Shown: positions 24,207 through 33,122, counted from the first letter of the stretch. The stretch: DNA of 35,471 nucleotides from Deltaproteobacteria bacterium (GCA_016218785.1 JACRCY010000572.1:1-35471); one strand, 5' to 3'. The notes: generated by a model not told the origin, from the sequence alone. Numbers and translations: made by a program.

Positions 24207-24779
24207 CTACTGGCACGCGACCACGCACTCGGGCCACGGGGAGCAGCACAGCTCGGAGAACTCCTCTGGCACCGGCGCGCAGTCGGGGCGTGGTCCGTAG
24301 ACGATTGGCCGCACCCGGAAGCCAATCAACGAAGCCCCGTCACGTGACAGGACCTCGCCTGCGACCACGCCATCCCCTTCCTCGGTCACGTCAACCTCTC
24401 CCACATCGAGCTGATCCCAGCGGCAGGCCGCCGGCCTGGCGTCGGAGCACGACAGCGCTGTGGGATCTGAGCAGTCCGCGGAGTCTTCGTCGACCCGGAG
24501 CAGTGCAACTTGGCTCCAGGAGTTGAGCAGCCCTTCCCGCTGGACGGCCACGCGGATCGAAGAGGTTCCGAGATGAGCCCTACCGACTAGCCGAAAGTCG
24601 TACCCAATTGCATTCCACCAGTACGCGGCGGTGACCGTCTCGAACTGGACTGTGGTCGAGTCGGGCAAGAGGACACGACCACCTTCCTCGGGCGCCCTTG
24701 ACGGCGCATTGCACGCCGCCACCACTACGGCCATCAGACTACTAGCAAAGATCGAGGTCCTCAACCGCGCCCCGCGCAT
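24207..24779 (-). CDS. Lipoprotein, unknown function
   Basis: This 190-aa protein has a basic start (RGARLRT), a hydrophobic stretch and a lipobox-like MAVVVAAC. The mature part looks like beta sandwich material (TVQFETVTAAYWWNAIGYDFRLV, IRVAVQREGLLNSWSQVALL) and has several Cys in the second half (DCSDPTALSCSDARPAAC, LCCSPWPECVVAC). No family recognised. The start overlaps the 3' end of the subtilase lipoprotein gene by 38 bases, which suggests coupled expression. Base composition is as low as in its neighbours. Confidence 0.72.
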   Translation of the reverse strand: MRGARLRTSIFASSLMAVVVAACNAPSRAPEEGGRVLLPDSTTVQFETVTAAYWWNAIGYDFRLVGRAHLGTSSIRVAVQREGLLNSWSQVALLRVDEDSADCSDPTALSCSDARPAACRWDQLDVGEVDVTEEGDGVVAGEVLSRDGASLIGFRVRPIVYGPRPDCAPVPEEFSELCCSPWPECVVACQ

Positions 24780-26937
24780 TGAGCCTCCGTCCTCGTTCGA
24801 CGCGGCCGTCCAAGGACGGAAGGTCGCAGTTTCCGCCGCGGAGAATCCGTTGCTTGATAGCCGCCGGATCATGGGCGAGTCGGTCGAAATCGGTGGCGAT
24901 GACCAACACCGCCACCCCTGCTACCTGCGGCGCAGCTAGGGAGCTGCCCGATTCGAGTGCGGGCTCCACTCCCTCTGGATCGTGGGTCTCAAGACCGAGG
25001 CAGCGGTCACCAGGGAGGCTCGATAGGTTGATGCGCTTTGCCGACAGCACCGACATGTCGATCCCGGCAGCCGCCATCTGGTAGGCGCCGGCGCCCCATG
25101 AGATCCGCAGGTCCGCGGGGAAAGAGTCATCTTGCCGGACTGACGTGACGCTGATCTGGGTGTCCAGCCCCAGTTCCGTGGGCAGATCTTGCACGCCATC
25201 CTTGCCGAGATCCACCGCGTAGTTGACGCCACCGACCACCAAGAGCGCTTGACCGATGTTGGCGATCTCGAACGTCCGGCGCATGGACTCGGCCTTGTCC
25301 GCCCGGTCCGCGTCGCTGCAGCGGTACTTCTCGGGCACGCTGTCGTTCTGGGGAGCGCAGAGTTCGGACCAACTCGCGTTGATCACGCTCGCACCCAGGC
25401 CAATCGAGTAGTCGAGCGCATCATGTACCCTGTCGTACGGCATCATCTGGGTTTCGGGAGCGAACGCCCGCGTCACCAAGATCCTGACGCGCCACGCTTG
25501 CCCCACGTAGTTAGGGGCCCGGAGCCCGGCGGCCGCGAATATGCTCTCTCCATCCTCGGTCGCTCCTGCGATTCCCGCGACGGCCCCACCGTGTGCCATG
25601 GTGTTGCACGTGATTGGAATCTGGTCAGGGTAGGGCCAGTTGTCGTCACCGACGAAGTCCCACCCGACAAGGTCATCCGTGTGGCCGTTCGAGTCGTTGT
25701 CTTCGGTGTCCTCGAAAAGCCCGCAGCCCTCGTTAATGAGGTCGTCGAGGCGAACGAAGTCCGACCGGCCAAGGATGCCTAGGAGAAGGCTGCGGTTCGG
25801 TTCGATGTTGAAGTCGCGAAGCGTGGTCGCGCCGTCGCCATCAGCATCCAGAACCAGCGTCGAGATGTCGATGGGTGGGTCTCGCGGACGGCAGTCCTCG
25901 GTGAACCGCACCTCGTGGGGGATCTCTCCGACGTTGAAGAAGACATTCTCCTGGAGTTCCTCGTGGGCGAGATTCGCGCCGTGATCAACGACTGCCAACA
26001 CCACCCGACTATCCCCCACGGTCGTGTCCCAAGCCGCGGGGCTCTCAGTCTGGAACAGCCAGTACTGGGTCGTGTCACCGGGTCCGCTGAAGTCGGCGGG
26101 CAAGCGGTTCAGGCTGTGAGCGTTGTAGTTCCGCATGGCCCAGCGAACCTGGGGCTTGGCCCGATAGAAAGCGACTGCAGCGTTCTCGTCGGAGCCAGAG
26201 GGGAGCTGGACGGTGTACCAGGGGTGACGTGCGGAGCGGCGCGCGACAGTCGCACCTATCTCTGCATTGATCGAATCGACGGTCGCTTGGTCGGTGTCCT
26301 CGGCGAAGAGAGCGTAGACTTGGCCAGGAACGAACTGGGGCGGGATGAAGATATCCTCGCTTGCGAGTTCTCCAACCAGTACCGGCTTCACGATGTATTC
26401 GTTCGTGCGGTGCTCGTTGAAAGTGACTTGGACTTCGGGATCGAAGACCGCCTTGACGACTGTGATGGTGTCCGCTTTGACGGGGAACGGTTGTGTTTCA
26501 TCGGCCGGGATTATCTTGAGACCCGTCTGCGGGCCGCTCGGGAGTTTCACATCGTAGTCCGCCCCGTCCTTGATGACTTTGATCGATTCGGTGATGAAGC
26601 GGATCTGATGCACGTACCCTGGGGGCACGGAGAAGAGGCCGGCCTGCAGCGGCAGCGCCGCCGCCACGGCGACGATTCTGGTCGTGAAGGTCCCCTGGGC
26701 CACGGTGATCACTTTCTCGGATCCCGTCGGCGTGTCGGAATGAACCACGTCGACGCGGCTCGCGGTGATGTCCACCGACGAGATGCCCAACTCCGGAGCA
26801 GGTTTCCCCTCAATAGCCACCTCCAGCACCCCGGGTGCCGGGGGATCTCCACACCCGAGGAGCACCGACGCCGTGCCGGACCACCCGAGGACACACAAGA
26901 AGACAGACGACACCACCACGCGAGCCCGACGGCGCAT
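24742..26937 (-). CDS. Subtilase-family (S8) lipoprotein
   Basis: This 731-aa protein starts MRRRARVVV and has a signal peptide ending in SVLLGCGDPP, a lipobox. Residues about 30-170 have a beta-rich look (VDITASRVDVVHSDT). A propeptide-like part (QATVDSINAEIGATVARR) precedes the S8 domain. The triad is present but in divergent motifs: Asp318 in AVVDHGANL, His449 in MAHGGAVAGIAG (family HGTHVAG) and Ser666 in GSSLAAPQVAG (family GTSMAAPHVAG). EF-hand-like Ca loops, DADGDGATTLRD and DNDSNGHTDD, sit between Asp and His. I infer an exported, Ca-stabilised protease. GGAGGG precedes the ATG. Its G+C is much lower than that of the core genes nearby, as is that of the two downstream lipoprotein genes. 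Confidence 0.86.
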   Translation of the reverse strand: MRRRARVVVSSVFLCVLGWSGTASVLLGCGDPPAPGVLEVAIEGKPAPELGISSVDITASRVDVVHSDTPTGSEKVITVAQGTFTTRIVAVAAALPLQAGLFSVPPGYVHQIRFITESIKVIKDGADYDVKLPSGPQTGLKIIPADETQPFPVKADTITVVKAVFDPEVQVTFNEHRTNEYIVKPVLVGELASEDIFIPPQFVPGQVYALFAEDTDQATVDSINAEIGATVARRSARHPWYTVQLPSGSDENAAVAFYRAKPQVRWAMRNYNAHSLNRLPADFSGPGDTTQYWLFQTESPAAWDTTVGDSRVVLAVVDHGANLAHEELQENVFFNVGEIPHEVRFTEDCRPRDPPIDISTLVLDADGDGATTLRDFNIEPNRSLLLGILGRSDFVRLDDLINEGCGLFEDTEDNDSNGHTDDLVGWDFVGDDNWPYPDQIPITCNTMAHGGAVAGIAGATEDGESIFAAAGLRAPNYVGQAWRVRILVTRAFAPETQMMPYDRVHDALDYSIGLGASVINASWSELCAPQNDSVPEKYRCSDADRADKAESMRRTFEIANIGQALLVVGGVNYAVDLGKDGVQDLPTELGLDTQISVTSVRQDDSFPADLRISWGAGAYQMAAAGIDMSVLSAKRINLSSLPGDRCLGLETHDPEGVEPALESGSSLAAPQVAGVAVLVIATDFDRLAHDPAAIKQRILRGGNCDLPSLDGRVERGRRLNARGAVEDLDLC

Positions 26938-27006
26938 TGCGGCCCTCCGATCTGCAGATGCTTCAACTGGCCCGCCGCCTACAGCGGCACCAAGTGGAAA
27001 CGCGCG

Positions 27007-27034
27007 ATGTAGGTAGCGTAGTTGAAACGGACAA
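27007..27034 (-). promoter_or_regulatory. Candidate promoter of the low-GC lipoprotein cluster
   Basis: On the minus strand TTGTCC (27034-27029) and CTACAT (27012-27007) are 16 bases apart. The start would be near 27000, about 60 bases before the subtilase ATG. The match is moderate. Confidence 0.3.
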
Positions 27035-27458
27035 GAAGATGAAACTGCTTTGGCGAGCGCGGGAGGGGACGACCGAGGACGGAACCAGGCTCGGCATCGC
27101 CGTTGAGAGTGCAAGGGAAGACCGCCGGGGCGTTGGGGTGGGTGAAGGCGAGCGAGCTGCGGCATGCGGGACGCGTGTGTGGCGGGCCCTTGGGGGACCA
27201 CAGGGCAGACGGGGTCCGCGGCGCACGCCCCGGAGGTCGTGGGGGCGCGCGCCCGCGCCCGCGGCAGCCGCGCCAGCGCGGCGCCGGGTGGGCCTCACGC
27301 GCGGGGTGGTGGACATCGATGCTACGCTCGCGAACGGGACCAGCAGTCTACGCGTGACCGGCACCGGGCGCGCGCCATAGGCAGAGGCGGAGCGACCTCC
27401 GTCCGGTGGGGGGCGCCAGGCCGGAGGGCGGGGTCGCTGTGGAATGGAGCTTGTCGAG

Positions 27459-27510
27459 CCCGACTGGGCCCCGACTGGGGCTTGCCTTTCCGACCGTCCT
27501 CCTGTACGGT
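27459..27510 (+). promoter_or_regulatory. Candidate promoter with a phased direct repeat
   Basis: TTGCCT (27482-27487) and TACGGT (27505-27510) are 17 bases apart, about 44 bases before the next ATG. Two copies of CCCGACTGGG, starting 11 bases apart (27459 and 27470), end two bases before the -35 box. That spacing and position would suit an activator. Confidence 0.35.
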
Positions 27511-27553
27511 GCTGACCGTCCAGAGCTTCATTGATCTTGCCGAGGAGACGCCC

Positions 27554-28267
27554 ATGGCCGACACCTTCCCGTTCTCCCCCGTCAACCTGGTCGTGCTGCC
27601 GAAGTACAGCGTCCCGTCCGCCCTCGCAGTCGGTACCAAGATCCTCACGGTGGGCCGCGCCGAGGCCTCGCTGCCCGCGCCCATCGCGGCCGCGCTCGAG
27701 GACGTGGCCACCACGCATGGCCAACTGCAGCAGACCGCGGCGAGCCGGCACGCCGGGCCGGGGGACGCCGATCCCGAGCGGCTCCGGCGCGCCGACACCA
27801 GGGTTGACGACGGCTGGGCCGCGCTCTACCTGTGGTTGTGCGGCTGGGCGCGGCTCCCCGACGCCCCCGAGGCGGTGAAGGTCCGCGACGTCATCGCGGC
27901 GACCTACCCGGACCGGCTCAAGTTCACGCAGGCCTCGTACCCGGTCGAGTGGTCCGAGTCGCAGACCCGGCTCGATCACCTTGCCGGCCACGGCCACGAG
28001 GCGCTCATCCGCGGGCTGGGCGGCGAGCGCTTCATCACCGCGATCCGCGCGGCGCAGGCCGAGTACGGCGAGGCGCTGGGGCTGACCAAGCTCCAGCCGG
28101 GCGCGCCGCCGGCCGTCAACCTGCGCCAGCCGCTGGACGCGTTCGTCGACGCCCTGCGGCTCTACGTCGTGCGCGTATCGGCCAACATCGACATCGCCGT
28201 CCCCGCCACCAGCGCGCTCGCCGCGCGCCTGCTCGCGCCCCTCGCCGAGGACGGTCTCTCCGCCTGA
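27554..28267 (+). CDS. Hypothetical protein, probably all-alpha
   Basis: I do not recognise this 237-aa protein. It lacks a signal peptide and membrane segments, so it is probably cytosolic. It is Ala/Leu/Arg-rich with helix-like stretches (PIAAALEDVATTHGQLQQTA, ERFITAIRAAQAEYGEALG, LDAFVDALRLYVVRVSANID). Conserved-looking Trp/Tyr clusters are WAALYLWLCGWARLP and SYPVEWSES. The ATG is preceded by GAGGAG, and codon use fits a real high-GC gene. It stands alone, with its own candidate promoter and a hairpin about 100 bases after the stop. Confidence 0.72.
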   Translation: MADTFPFSPVNLVVLPKYSVPSALAVGTKILTVGRAEASLPAPIAAALEDVATTHGQLQQTAASRHAGPGDADPERLRRADTRVDDGWAALYLWLCGWARLPDAPEAVKVRDVIAATYPDRLKFTQASYPVEWSESQTRLDHLAGHGHEALIRGLGGERFITAIRAAQAEYGEALGLTKLQPGAPPAVNLRQPLDAFVDALRLYVVRVSANIDIAVPATSALAARLLAPLAEDGLSA

Positions 28268-28370
28268 GCCAGCCGTAGCCACGGGCCGGTCTCCTGCGCC
28301 GCGACCCGGGGCGCGCGGGTCATCCAGCCCGAGCGGCTACACCCCACCAGCCCAGACGCCCGCGAACCAC

Positions 28371-28393
28371 GGCCGGCGGTTGCGCCGCCGGCC
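28371..28393 (+). terminator. Strong hairpin downstream of the hypothetical gene
   Basis: GGCCGGCGG (28371-28379) and CCGCCGGCC (28385-28393) form a perfect 9-bp stem with loop TTGCG. Only a broken T-rich tail (TTCACGCCTCTT) follows. It may end transcription of the gene at 27554-28267. Confidence 0.4.
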
Positions 28394-28420
28394 TTCACGC
28401 CTCTTACCACAGGTAAGCAC

Positions 28421-28675
28421 ATGTAGGCCAAGGTGTGGTCCAAACCCCGGCCAGGGTTCCTTGATGTACCCCCGGGGCTGGTCTTGACCCCGGTCGGGGT
28501 TCATTCATGTACCCCCGGGGCTGGTCTTGACCCCGGCCATGGTTCATTCATGTACCCCCGGGGGTGGTCCAGACCCCGGCCATGGTTCATTCATGTACCC
28601 CCCGTCGGGGTCCTGACCCCGGCCCGGGGTTCATTCATGTACCCCCCGCCGGGGTCCTGAGCCCGACCCGGCCAC
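28421..28675. repeat. 43-bp tandem repeat array, nearly six units
   Basis: Units start at 28421, 28464, 28507, 28550, 28593 and 28637; four have period 43, one is 44, and the last is partial. The middle units begin ATGTACCCCCGGGG and end GGTTCATTC. Each has an inverted repeat: GGTCTTGACC in units 2 and 3, GGTCCAGACC in unit 4, and the longer GGGGTCCTGACCCC in unit 5. Outer units are more diverged. The period is not a multiple of three, and no unique spacers separate the units, so this is neither a coding repeat nor CRISPR. It lies between the end of one gene and the promoter of the large lipoprotein gene. Confidence 0.9.
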
Positions 28676-28758
28676 ATCCGCGAAGCCACGCGGGCGCGGG
28701 CGGCCGGCCGCGTCCGGGTGCCACCGAGATGGGACCAGGATTCTCCTCCCTCCCCGTG

Positions 28759-28788
28759 TTGTGGCCCGTACTACTACTGGTGTAGCAT
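28759..28788 (+). promoter_or_regulatory. Candidate promoter of the large lipoprotein gene
   Basis: TTGTGG (28759-28764) and TAGCAT (28783-28788) are 18 bases apart. The start would be near 28795, with GGGAGGAGG in the short leader before the ATG at 28828. Confidence 0.4.
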
Positions 28789-28827
28789 CGCCCCCACGTG
28801 CCACCCGCTGTGCGGGAGGAGGTGCCC

Positions 28828-31800
28828 ATGTCGAACCGAAACTTCGGGCTCGCGGGCGTGACCGCGTTCGCGCTCTTCGTAGTCTTGCTCGGACCGGGGT
28901 GCTCGTGCGGGGGGGAAGCCCACCCCGCCCAGCAGGACGCGGCGCCGCAGCAGGACGTGGCGCCCCAGGAGGATGCGCAGGAGGACGCTCAGGACGACGC
29001 CTGGGTGCCGCCGGACGGCTACGTCCCCGACGGCTTCCAGCAGCCCGACGGCTACATCCCCGACGGCGGCACGGGCGTGCGCATCGAGGAGGTCGTGCCC
29101 GCGGCCATCGCGCGGGCGCAGGACAACGACGTCGAGATCATCGGTGACGGTTTCCAGGACGGGGCCTCGGTCACCCTCCGGAACTGCGACACCGGCACCG
29201 AGTACACCTTCACCGCCACCGTCACCGGCTTCGACGACGGCGGCGCGGGCGGGATCGCCACCATCACCGTCCCCGCCGACGTGGCGCGGGAGCAGGGGCT
29301 CTACACCGTCACCATCGTCAACCCGGACGGCTCCTTCGCCTCGCTCACGTGCGCCCTGTGGATCAGCGCGCAGGCGCCGCCCACCGTGACCGAGGTCAAG
29401 CCCGCCTCGGCGTCGCGGGGTGATCCGGCCGACGGCATCAGTTCCGACCAGTTGGTCACCATCGTCGGCACCGGCTTCCAGTCCACCCCCAACGTCCGCT
29501 GGCAGGAGCTGGCCACCGGCGACCTCTACGATGCCAAGATCGTGGGGTTCATCGACGGCCAGCACCTGACCGCGCTCTGCCCGTCGGAGAGCAAGCACAT
29601 GCCGGTCGGTGACTACCACGTCTGGGTCGTCAACCCCGACCTGCTCGCGGCCGAGTGGCTGGTCAACGGCACCACCCCCGGCATCTTCAAGATCATGGCG
29701 CTGCCGCCCCCGCGCATCGAGACTGTGACGCCCTTCACCTTCGCTGGCGCCGACTGCTCCAGCACCAACATGGAGGTCACGGGCTCCGGCCTCGTGCCCG
29801 ACACCGGCTCCGGCGGCACCACGTTCTGGATCGTGATGCCGGCGGGGACCACCACGTGCACGAGCGGGACCGGGCGCTATGACGCGCAGGGGAACTGGCT
29901 CTGCCCCATCACCACCACGATCAACAGCGCCACCAGCGCGACCATCAGCTTGAGCCCCAACTGCCCCAACAACGGCGCGTACCCGATCGAGGCCATCAAC
30001 CCCGACGGCCAGGCGGGCTTCTACTACTCGATCGTGCTGACGCCATCCTCCATCTGCAAGTTCCAGGCGGCCGGCAACACGTGGCAGGACACCACCGGGG
30101 GCCTGAAGACCAAGCGCTACCTGCTCGCGTCAGCCACCGGGTGCGACGAGTTCGGCCACGCCTTCATCTACGCTGCCGGCGGTCTGAACGACACCAACAC
30201 GGCCGTGGCGTCGGTGGAGTTCAGTGAGGTCGACCTCGGCGGGCTCCCCGGGCCCTGGCATGAGTCCCAGCAGTACTACGACGCGACCACTCCCCGTGTC
30301 ATCAACACCTTGGGCGGGCTGGTGGCCGACCAGCAGCCGCGCGCCGGGCTGACCATGATCCGAGTGGGGCGGCACCTCTACGCCATCGGTGGCACGGCCA
30401 CCAACAGCATCCAGAACCCGAGCCCTAACCCGGTGACCGCGCTCGACACGGTCGAGCACGCCTTCATCCTCGGCTATGAGACCATGCCGATGGCCCACAC
30501 GCCGAAGGTGGAGGGCACGGGTGGCCTGCCGATCGGCGCCTGGTACTACCGAGTCTCGGCCATCGGCGACTTCGGCGAGGGGCTCGCCTCCGACGAGGTG
30601 GTGATCCTGAACGAAGGCGGGACGCTCAAGGTGTGCTGGACCGTGCCACCGGCGCCGACCACGGCCACGGCGTACAACATCTACCGGACCAAGGCCGCCG
30701 ATGGACGCTCCCGCAGCGAGGTGCTGCTCGCGGCCGGCGTGGCGGGCGTCGACAGCGGCATCACCGGCATCAAGTGCTTCACCGACGACGGCTTCGGCGC
30801 CCTGACGCCCGCGCCGGGCCGGTTGCGCGGGGCGCCGGTCACGGGCGGCAGCCTCGTTGCCGGCACCTACCGGTACCGCGTGTCGGCCACGATCGACGAC
30901 GGCGGCGGGACGATCCGCGAAACCCTGGGCGGCTACGAGGCGGCCATTCAGGTCACGGCCGCGGACGTCACGGCGGGCCTCACGAGCGTCCAGCTCCACT
31001 GGGACCCCGTGCAGTACGCGTCGGCCTACAACCTCTACAAGTGGAACGCCACCGACCAGAAGTTCGTGATCTTCGCCAACACCGCGAACGGCGCCACCCT
31101 GACACTCACCGATGACGGCGGCACGCCGACGGCGGCTTGCCCGGTGAGCCGCGCCGACACCCCCTGCGCGGCCCTGGAGGGCTTCGACCCGCTGCCGTTC
31201 GGCTCCCTCTCGGTGTGGCGGGACACGGGCGTGAAGCTCAACACCGCCCGTGAGGGGCTCGACGGCGTACCGATCGTCCACGAGAACGACACCGACCCCA
31301 CGCAGAAGAAGTACTTCCTACTGATCGCGGGCGGCCGCTCGGACAACACCGATGGCAACGGCGCTTTCTTGAGCAGCGCCGAGAGCGTCGAGGTCGACTA
31401 CGCGACCGGCGCGCTGCAGAGCGTCACCGGGTACTTCGTCAACGAGACCCAACACATGGTGCTTCCGCACGCGTTCTTCCCCCTGGTGACCAACCAGGGG
31501 CGCAACGATCCGACCTTCTGCCCGCCGGCGGCGCAGCCGCCGTGCCAGGACCTCGACGGCGACGGCTACTACGACTGGGCCTGCGCCTCGCCGGACCAGA
31601 TGCCGTGCGACTGCGACGACACCGATCCGGAAGTCCACCCGGGCCCGCCCGATGAGCGGGGCCGGTGCACCAACGGCAAGGATGACGACTGCGATGGGCT
31701 CATCGACTGCGCCGACACCGCCGACTGCGCCGACGACCCGTACTGCACGGCGAGCTGCCCGGACGAGGACGGCGACGGCTACACCGCGGCCTGGTGCGGC

Positions 31801-32829
31801 GGCACCGACTGCTGCGACAACGGCACCGAGCAGTCGCTCGGATGCGATCCCACGACCGCGCCCGGCATCAACCCCGGCGCCACCGAGATCTGCGGCGACG
31901 GCATCGACCAAAACTGCGACGGCATCGATGACCCCTGCGCCTGCGACACCGACGCGGACGGCGACGGCCACGTCTCGATCGCCTGTGGCGGCGACGACTG
32001 CTGCGACAGCGGCACCGAGGGGAACGACTTCTTCTCCGGCCAGGGCACCATCGGCTGCAACCCGACGAACGCGAACGGCATCCACCCGGGGGCCTACGAT
32101 CCGTGCGGCGACTCCGTCGACCAGAACTGCGACGGCTGGGACTCGCTGTGCCGGGTCTACGGCGGCTCCATGGCCCGGCAGGTTCGCCAGCACGTGGCGG
32201 AGGGGCCCATGTCGGTGGTGCCGACGGCGCGCGGGCGCTGGGCAGACCGCGTCAACCGGCTGCCGCGGCCGACGCACCGGGCGCTGCCCAAGCTCTACGG
32301 CAGTGATCCCCGAGTGTGGGTCGTGGCGGCCCAGGGGCTGAACTCCTGGAGCGTGGCCGGCAACAACAACAGCGGCGAGAAGAACTTCGAGGCCTGCGAG
32401 CTGCTGGCCACCTGGCCGCCCGTCGCCGGCGCGCTCTTGACGACGTGCAGCTCCACCGCCGACCCGACGCAGTGGTCGCTGCAGGGGCAGGGCCCGCCGC
32501 AGTTCACCTTCGGGCACGACGCCGTCGTCTACGGTCACGATCCGAACGAGCCTGCGAGCTACACGTGCCTGTTCGACCTCTACGGCGCGGCGTCGCAGAC
32601 CATCGGCGGGGGACCCAGCGTGATCAACTCGGCCAGCAAGCGGTTCCCGTTCGACACCAACCCGAGCGCGCCGAACCTCGTGATCCTCAACAACCAGGCC
32701 GGCGCGCCGGCGCCAATCACCCCGCGCGCCTACTACCAGCTGGTCAGGCTCAACGGCTACATCTTCATCGTCGGCGGGCACTCCGGCGCCGCCGGGTTGA
32801 ACAGCGTCGAGCGGATCCAGCAGCAGTAG
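28828..32829 (+). CDS. Large mosaic lipoprotein: IPT/TIG, kelch-like, Fn3-like and MopE-like repeats
   Basis: This 1333-aa surface or periplasmic protein has a signal peptide and lipobox (FVVLLGPGCSC), then an acidic Gln/Asp/Pro-rich spacer. Residues about 65-410 hold IPT/TIG-like domains (VEIIGDGFQDGASVTL, VTIVGTGFQSTPNVRW). A kelch-like part follows (HAFIYAAGGLNDTNTAVASVEF). Two Fn3-like units lie about 565-770 (AWYYRVSAIGDFGEG, YRYRVSATIDDGGG). Residues about 900-1105 are Cys/Asp-rich repeats such as CDCDDTDPEVHPG and GDGIDQNCDGIDD, matching the metal-binding repeats named after MopE. The end returns to a kelch-like strand (GYIFIVGGHSGAAGLNSVERI). Likely roles are binding or adhesion outside the cell; this is inference. 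A strong ribosome-binding site precedes the ATG. Confidence 0.88.
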   Translation: MSNRNFGLAGVTAFALFVVLLGPGCSCGGEAHPAQQDAAPQQDVAPQEDAQEDAQDDAWVPPDGYVPDGFQQPDGYIPDGGTGVRIEEVVPAAIARAQDNDVEIIGDGFQDGASVTLRNCDTGTEYTFTATVTGFDDGGAGGIATITVPADVAREQGLYTVTIVNPDGSFASLTCALWISAQAPPTVTEVKPASASRGDPADGISSDQLVTIVGTGFQSTPNVRWQELATGDLYDAKIVGFIDGQHLTALCPSESKHMPVGDYHVWVVNPDLLAAEWLVNGTTPGIFKIMALPPPRIETVTPFTFAGADCSSTNMEVTGSGLVPDTGSGGTTFWIVMPAGTTTCTSGTGRYDAQGNWLCPITTTINSATSATISLSPNCPNNGAYPIEAINPDGQAGFYYSIVLTPSSICKFQAAGNTWQDTTGGLKTKRYLLASATGCDEFGHAFIYAAGGLNDTNTAVASVEFSEVDLGGLPGPWHESQQYYDATTPRVINTLGGLVADQQPRAGLTMIRVGRHLYAIGGTATNSIQNPSPNPVTALDTVEHAFILGYETMPMAHTPKVEGTGGLPIGAWYYRVSAIGDFGEGLASDEVVILNEGGTLKVCWTVPPAPTTATAYNIYRTKAADGRSRSEVLLAAGVAGVDSGITGIKCFTDDGFGALTPAPGRLRGAPVTGGSLVAGTYRYRVSATIDDGGGTIRETLGGYEAAIQVTAADVTAGLTSVQLHWDPVQYASAYNLYKWNATDQKFVIFANTANGATLTLTDDGGTPTAACPVSRADTPCAALEGFDPLPFGSLSVWRDTGVKLNTAREGLDGVPIVHENDTDPTQKKYFLLIAGGRSDNTDGNGAFLSSAESVEVDYATGALQSVTGYFVNETQHMVLPHAFFPLVTNQGRNDPTFCPPAAQPPCQDLDGDGYYDWACASPDQMPCDCDDTDPEVHPGPPDERGRCTNGKDDDCDGLIDCADTADCADDPYCTASCPDEDGDGYTAAWCGGTDCCDNGTEQSLGCDPTTAPGINPGATEICGDGIDQNCDGIDDPCACDTDADGDGHVSIACGGDDCCDSGTEGNDFFSGQGTIGCNPTNANGIHPGAYDPCGDSVDQNCDGWDSLCRVYGGSMARQVRQHVAEGPMSVVPTARGRWADRVNRLPRPTHRALPKLYGSDPRVWVVAAQGLNSWSVAGNNNSGEKNFEACELLATWPPVAGALLTTCSSTADPTQWSLQGQGPPQFTFGHDAVVYGHDPNEPASYTCLFDLYGAASQTIGGGPSVINSASKRFPFDTNPSAPNLVILNNQAGAPAPITPRAYYQLVRLNGYIFIVGGHSGAAGLNSVERIQQQ

Positions 32830-32958
32830 CTGTCGCCGTCCTGCCGGGCCGCACGTGCGGCCCCAGCCTCCGTCCTCTCCCCAGCAGCGTCCCGACCACC
32901 TCGACGCGCAGGAGCGCGACGGGGTGCCGCTCGCGCCGGCACCCCACGACCTGCGGAC

Positions 32959-32992
32959 AAGAAAACGGCCCTGGGGCAACTCTCCCAGGGCC
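32959..32992 (-). terminator. Rho-independent terminator pointing left, with no known gene on that strand
   Basis: On the minus strand GGCCCTGGG (32992-32984), an 8-base loop and CCCAGGGCC (32975-32967) form a perfect 9-bp stem, followed directly by GTTTTCTT. This is a textbook terminator, but the nearest gene on its left is on the plus strand and no minus-strand gene lies to its right. On the plus strand it has no T-run. Confidence 0.6.
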
Positions 32993-33100
32993 TGCGACCC
33001 AACACCTGCCAACTAGGACAAGGCCAACAACCGGTGCTTCTATGTCTACGCCCGGGGGTGCGGTCTTAGTGGTAGCGCGCCCTCTGGGCAAGCTAGCAGT

Positions 33101-33122
33101 CCGAGCGGCCGCGGCCGCTCGG
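33101..33122. repeat. 22-bp perfect palindrome
   Basis: The arm CCGAGCGGCCG is followed at once by its exact complement. It could be a protein-binding site or a cruciform/hairpin. Its high G+C makes chance somewhat less unlikely than the length alone suggests. Confidence 0.5.

Larger units (their letters stand above)
26938..27553. other. Divergent intergenic region
   Basis: These 616 bases hold no gene I can support; open frames here are GC-driven and have no ribosome-binding site or domain. G+C climbs from low values near 26.9-27.05 kb back to the usual high level. Candidate promoters lie at each end. Two copies of CCCGACTGGG (27459-27468 and 27470-27479) sit beside the right-hand one. Confidence 0.5.

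Noticed and set aside
28421-28675. CRISPR array
   Set aside because: The 43-bp units abut with no unique spacers, and no cas genes are present.
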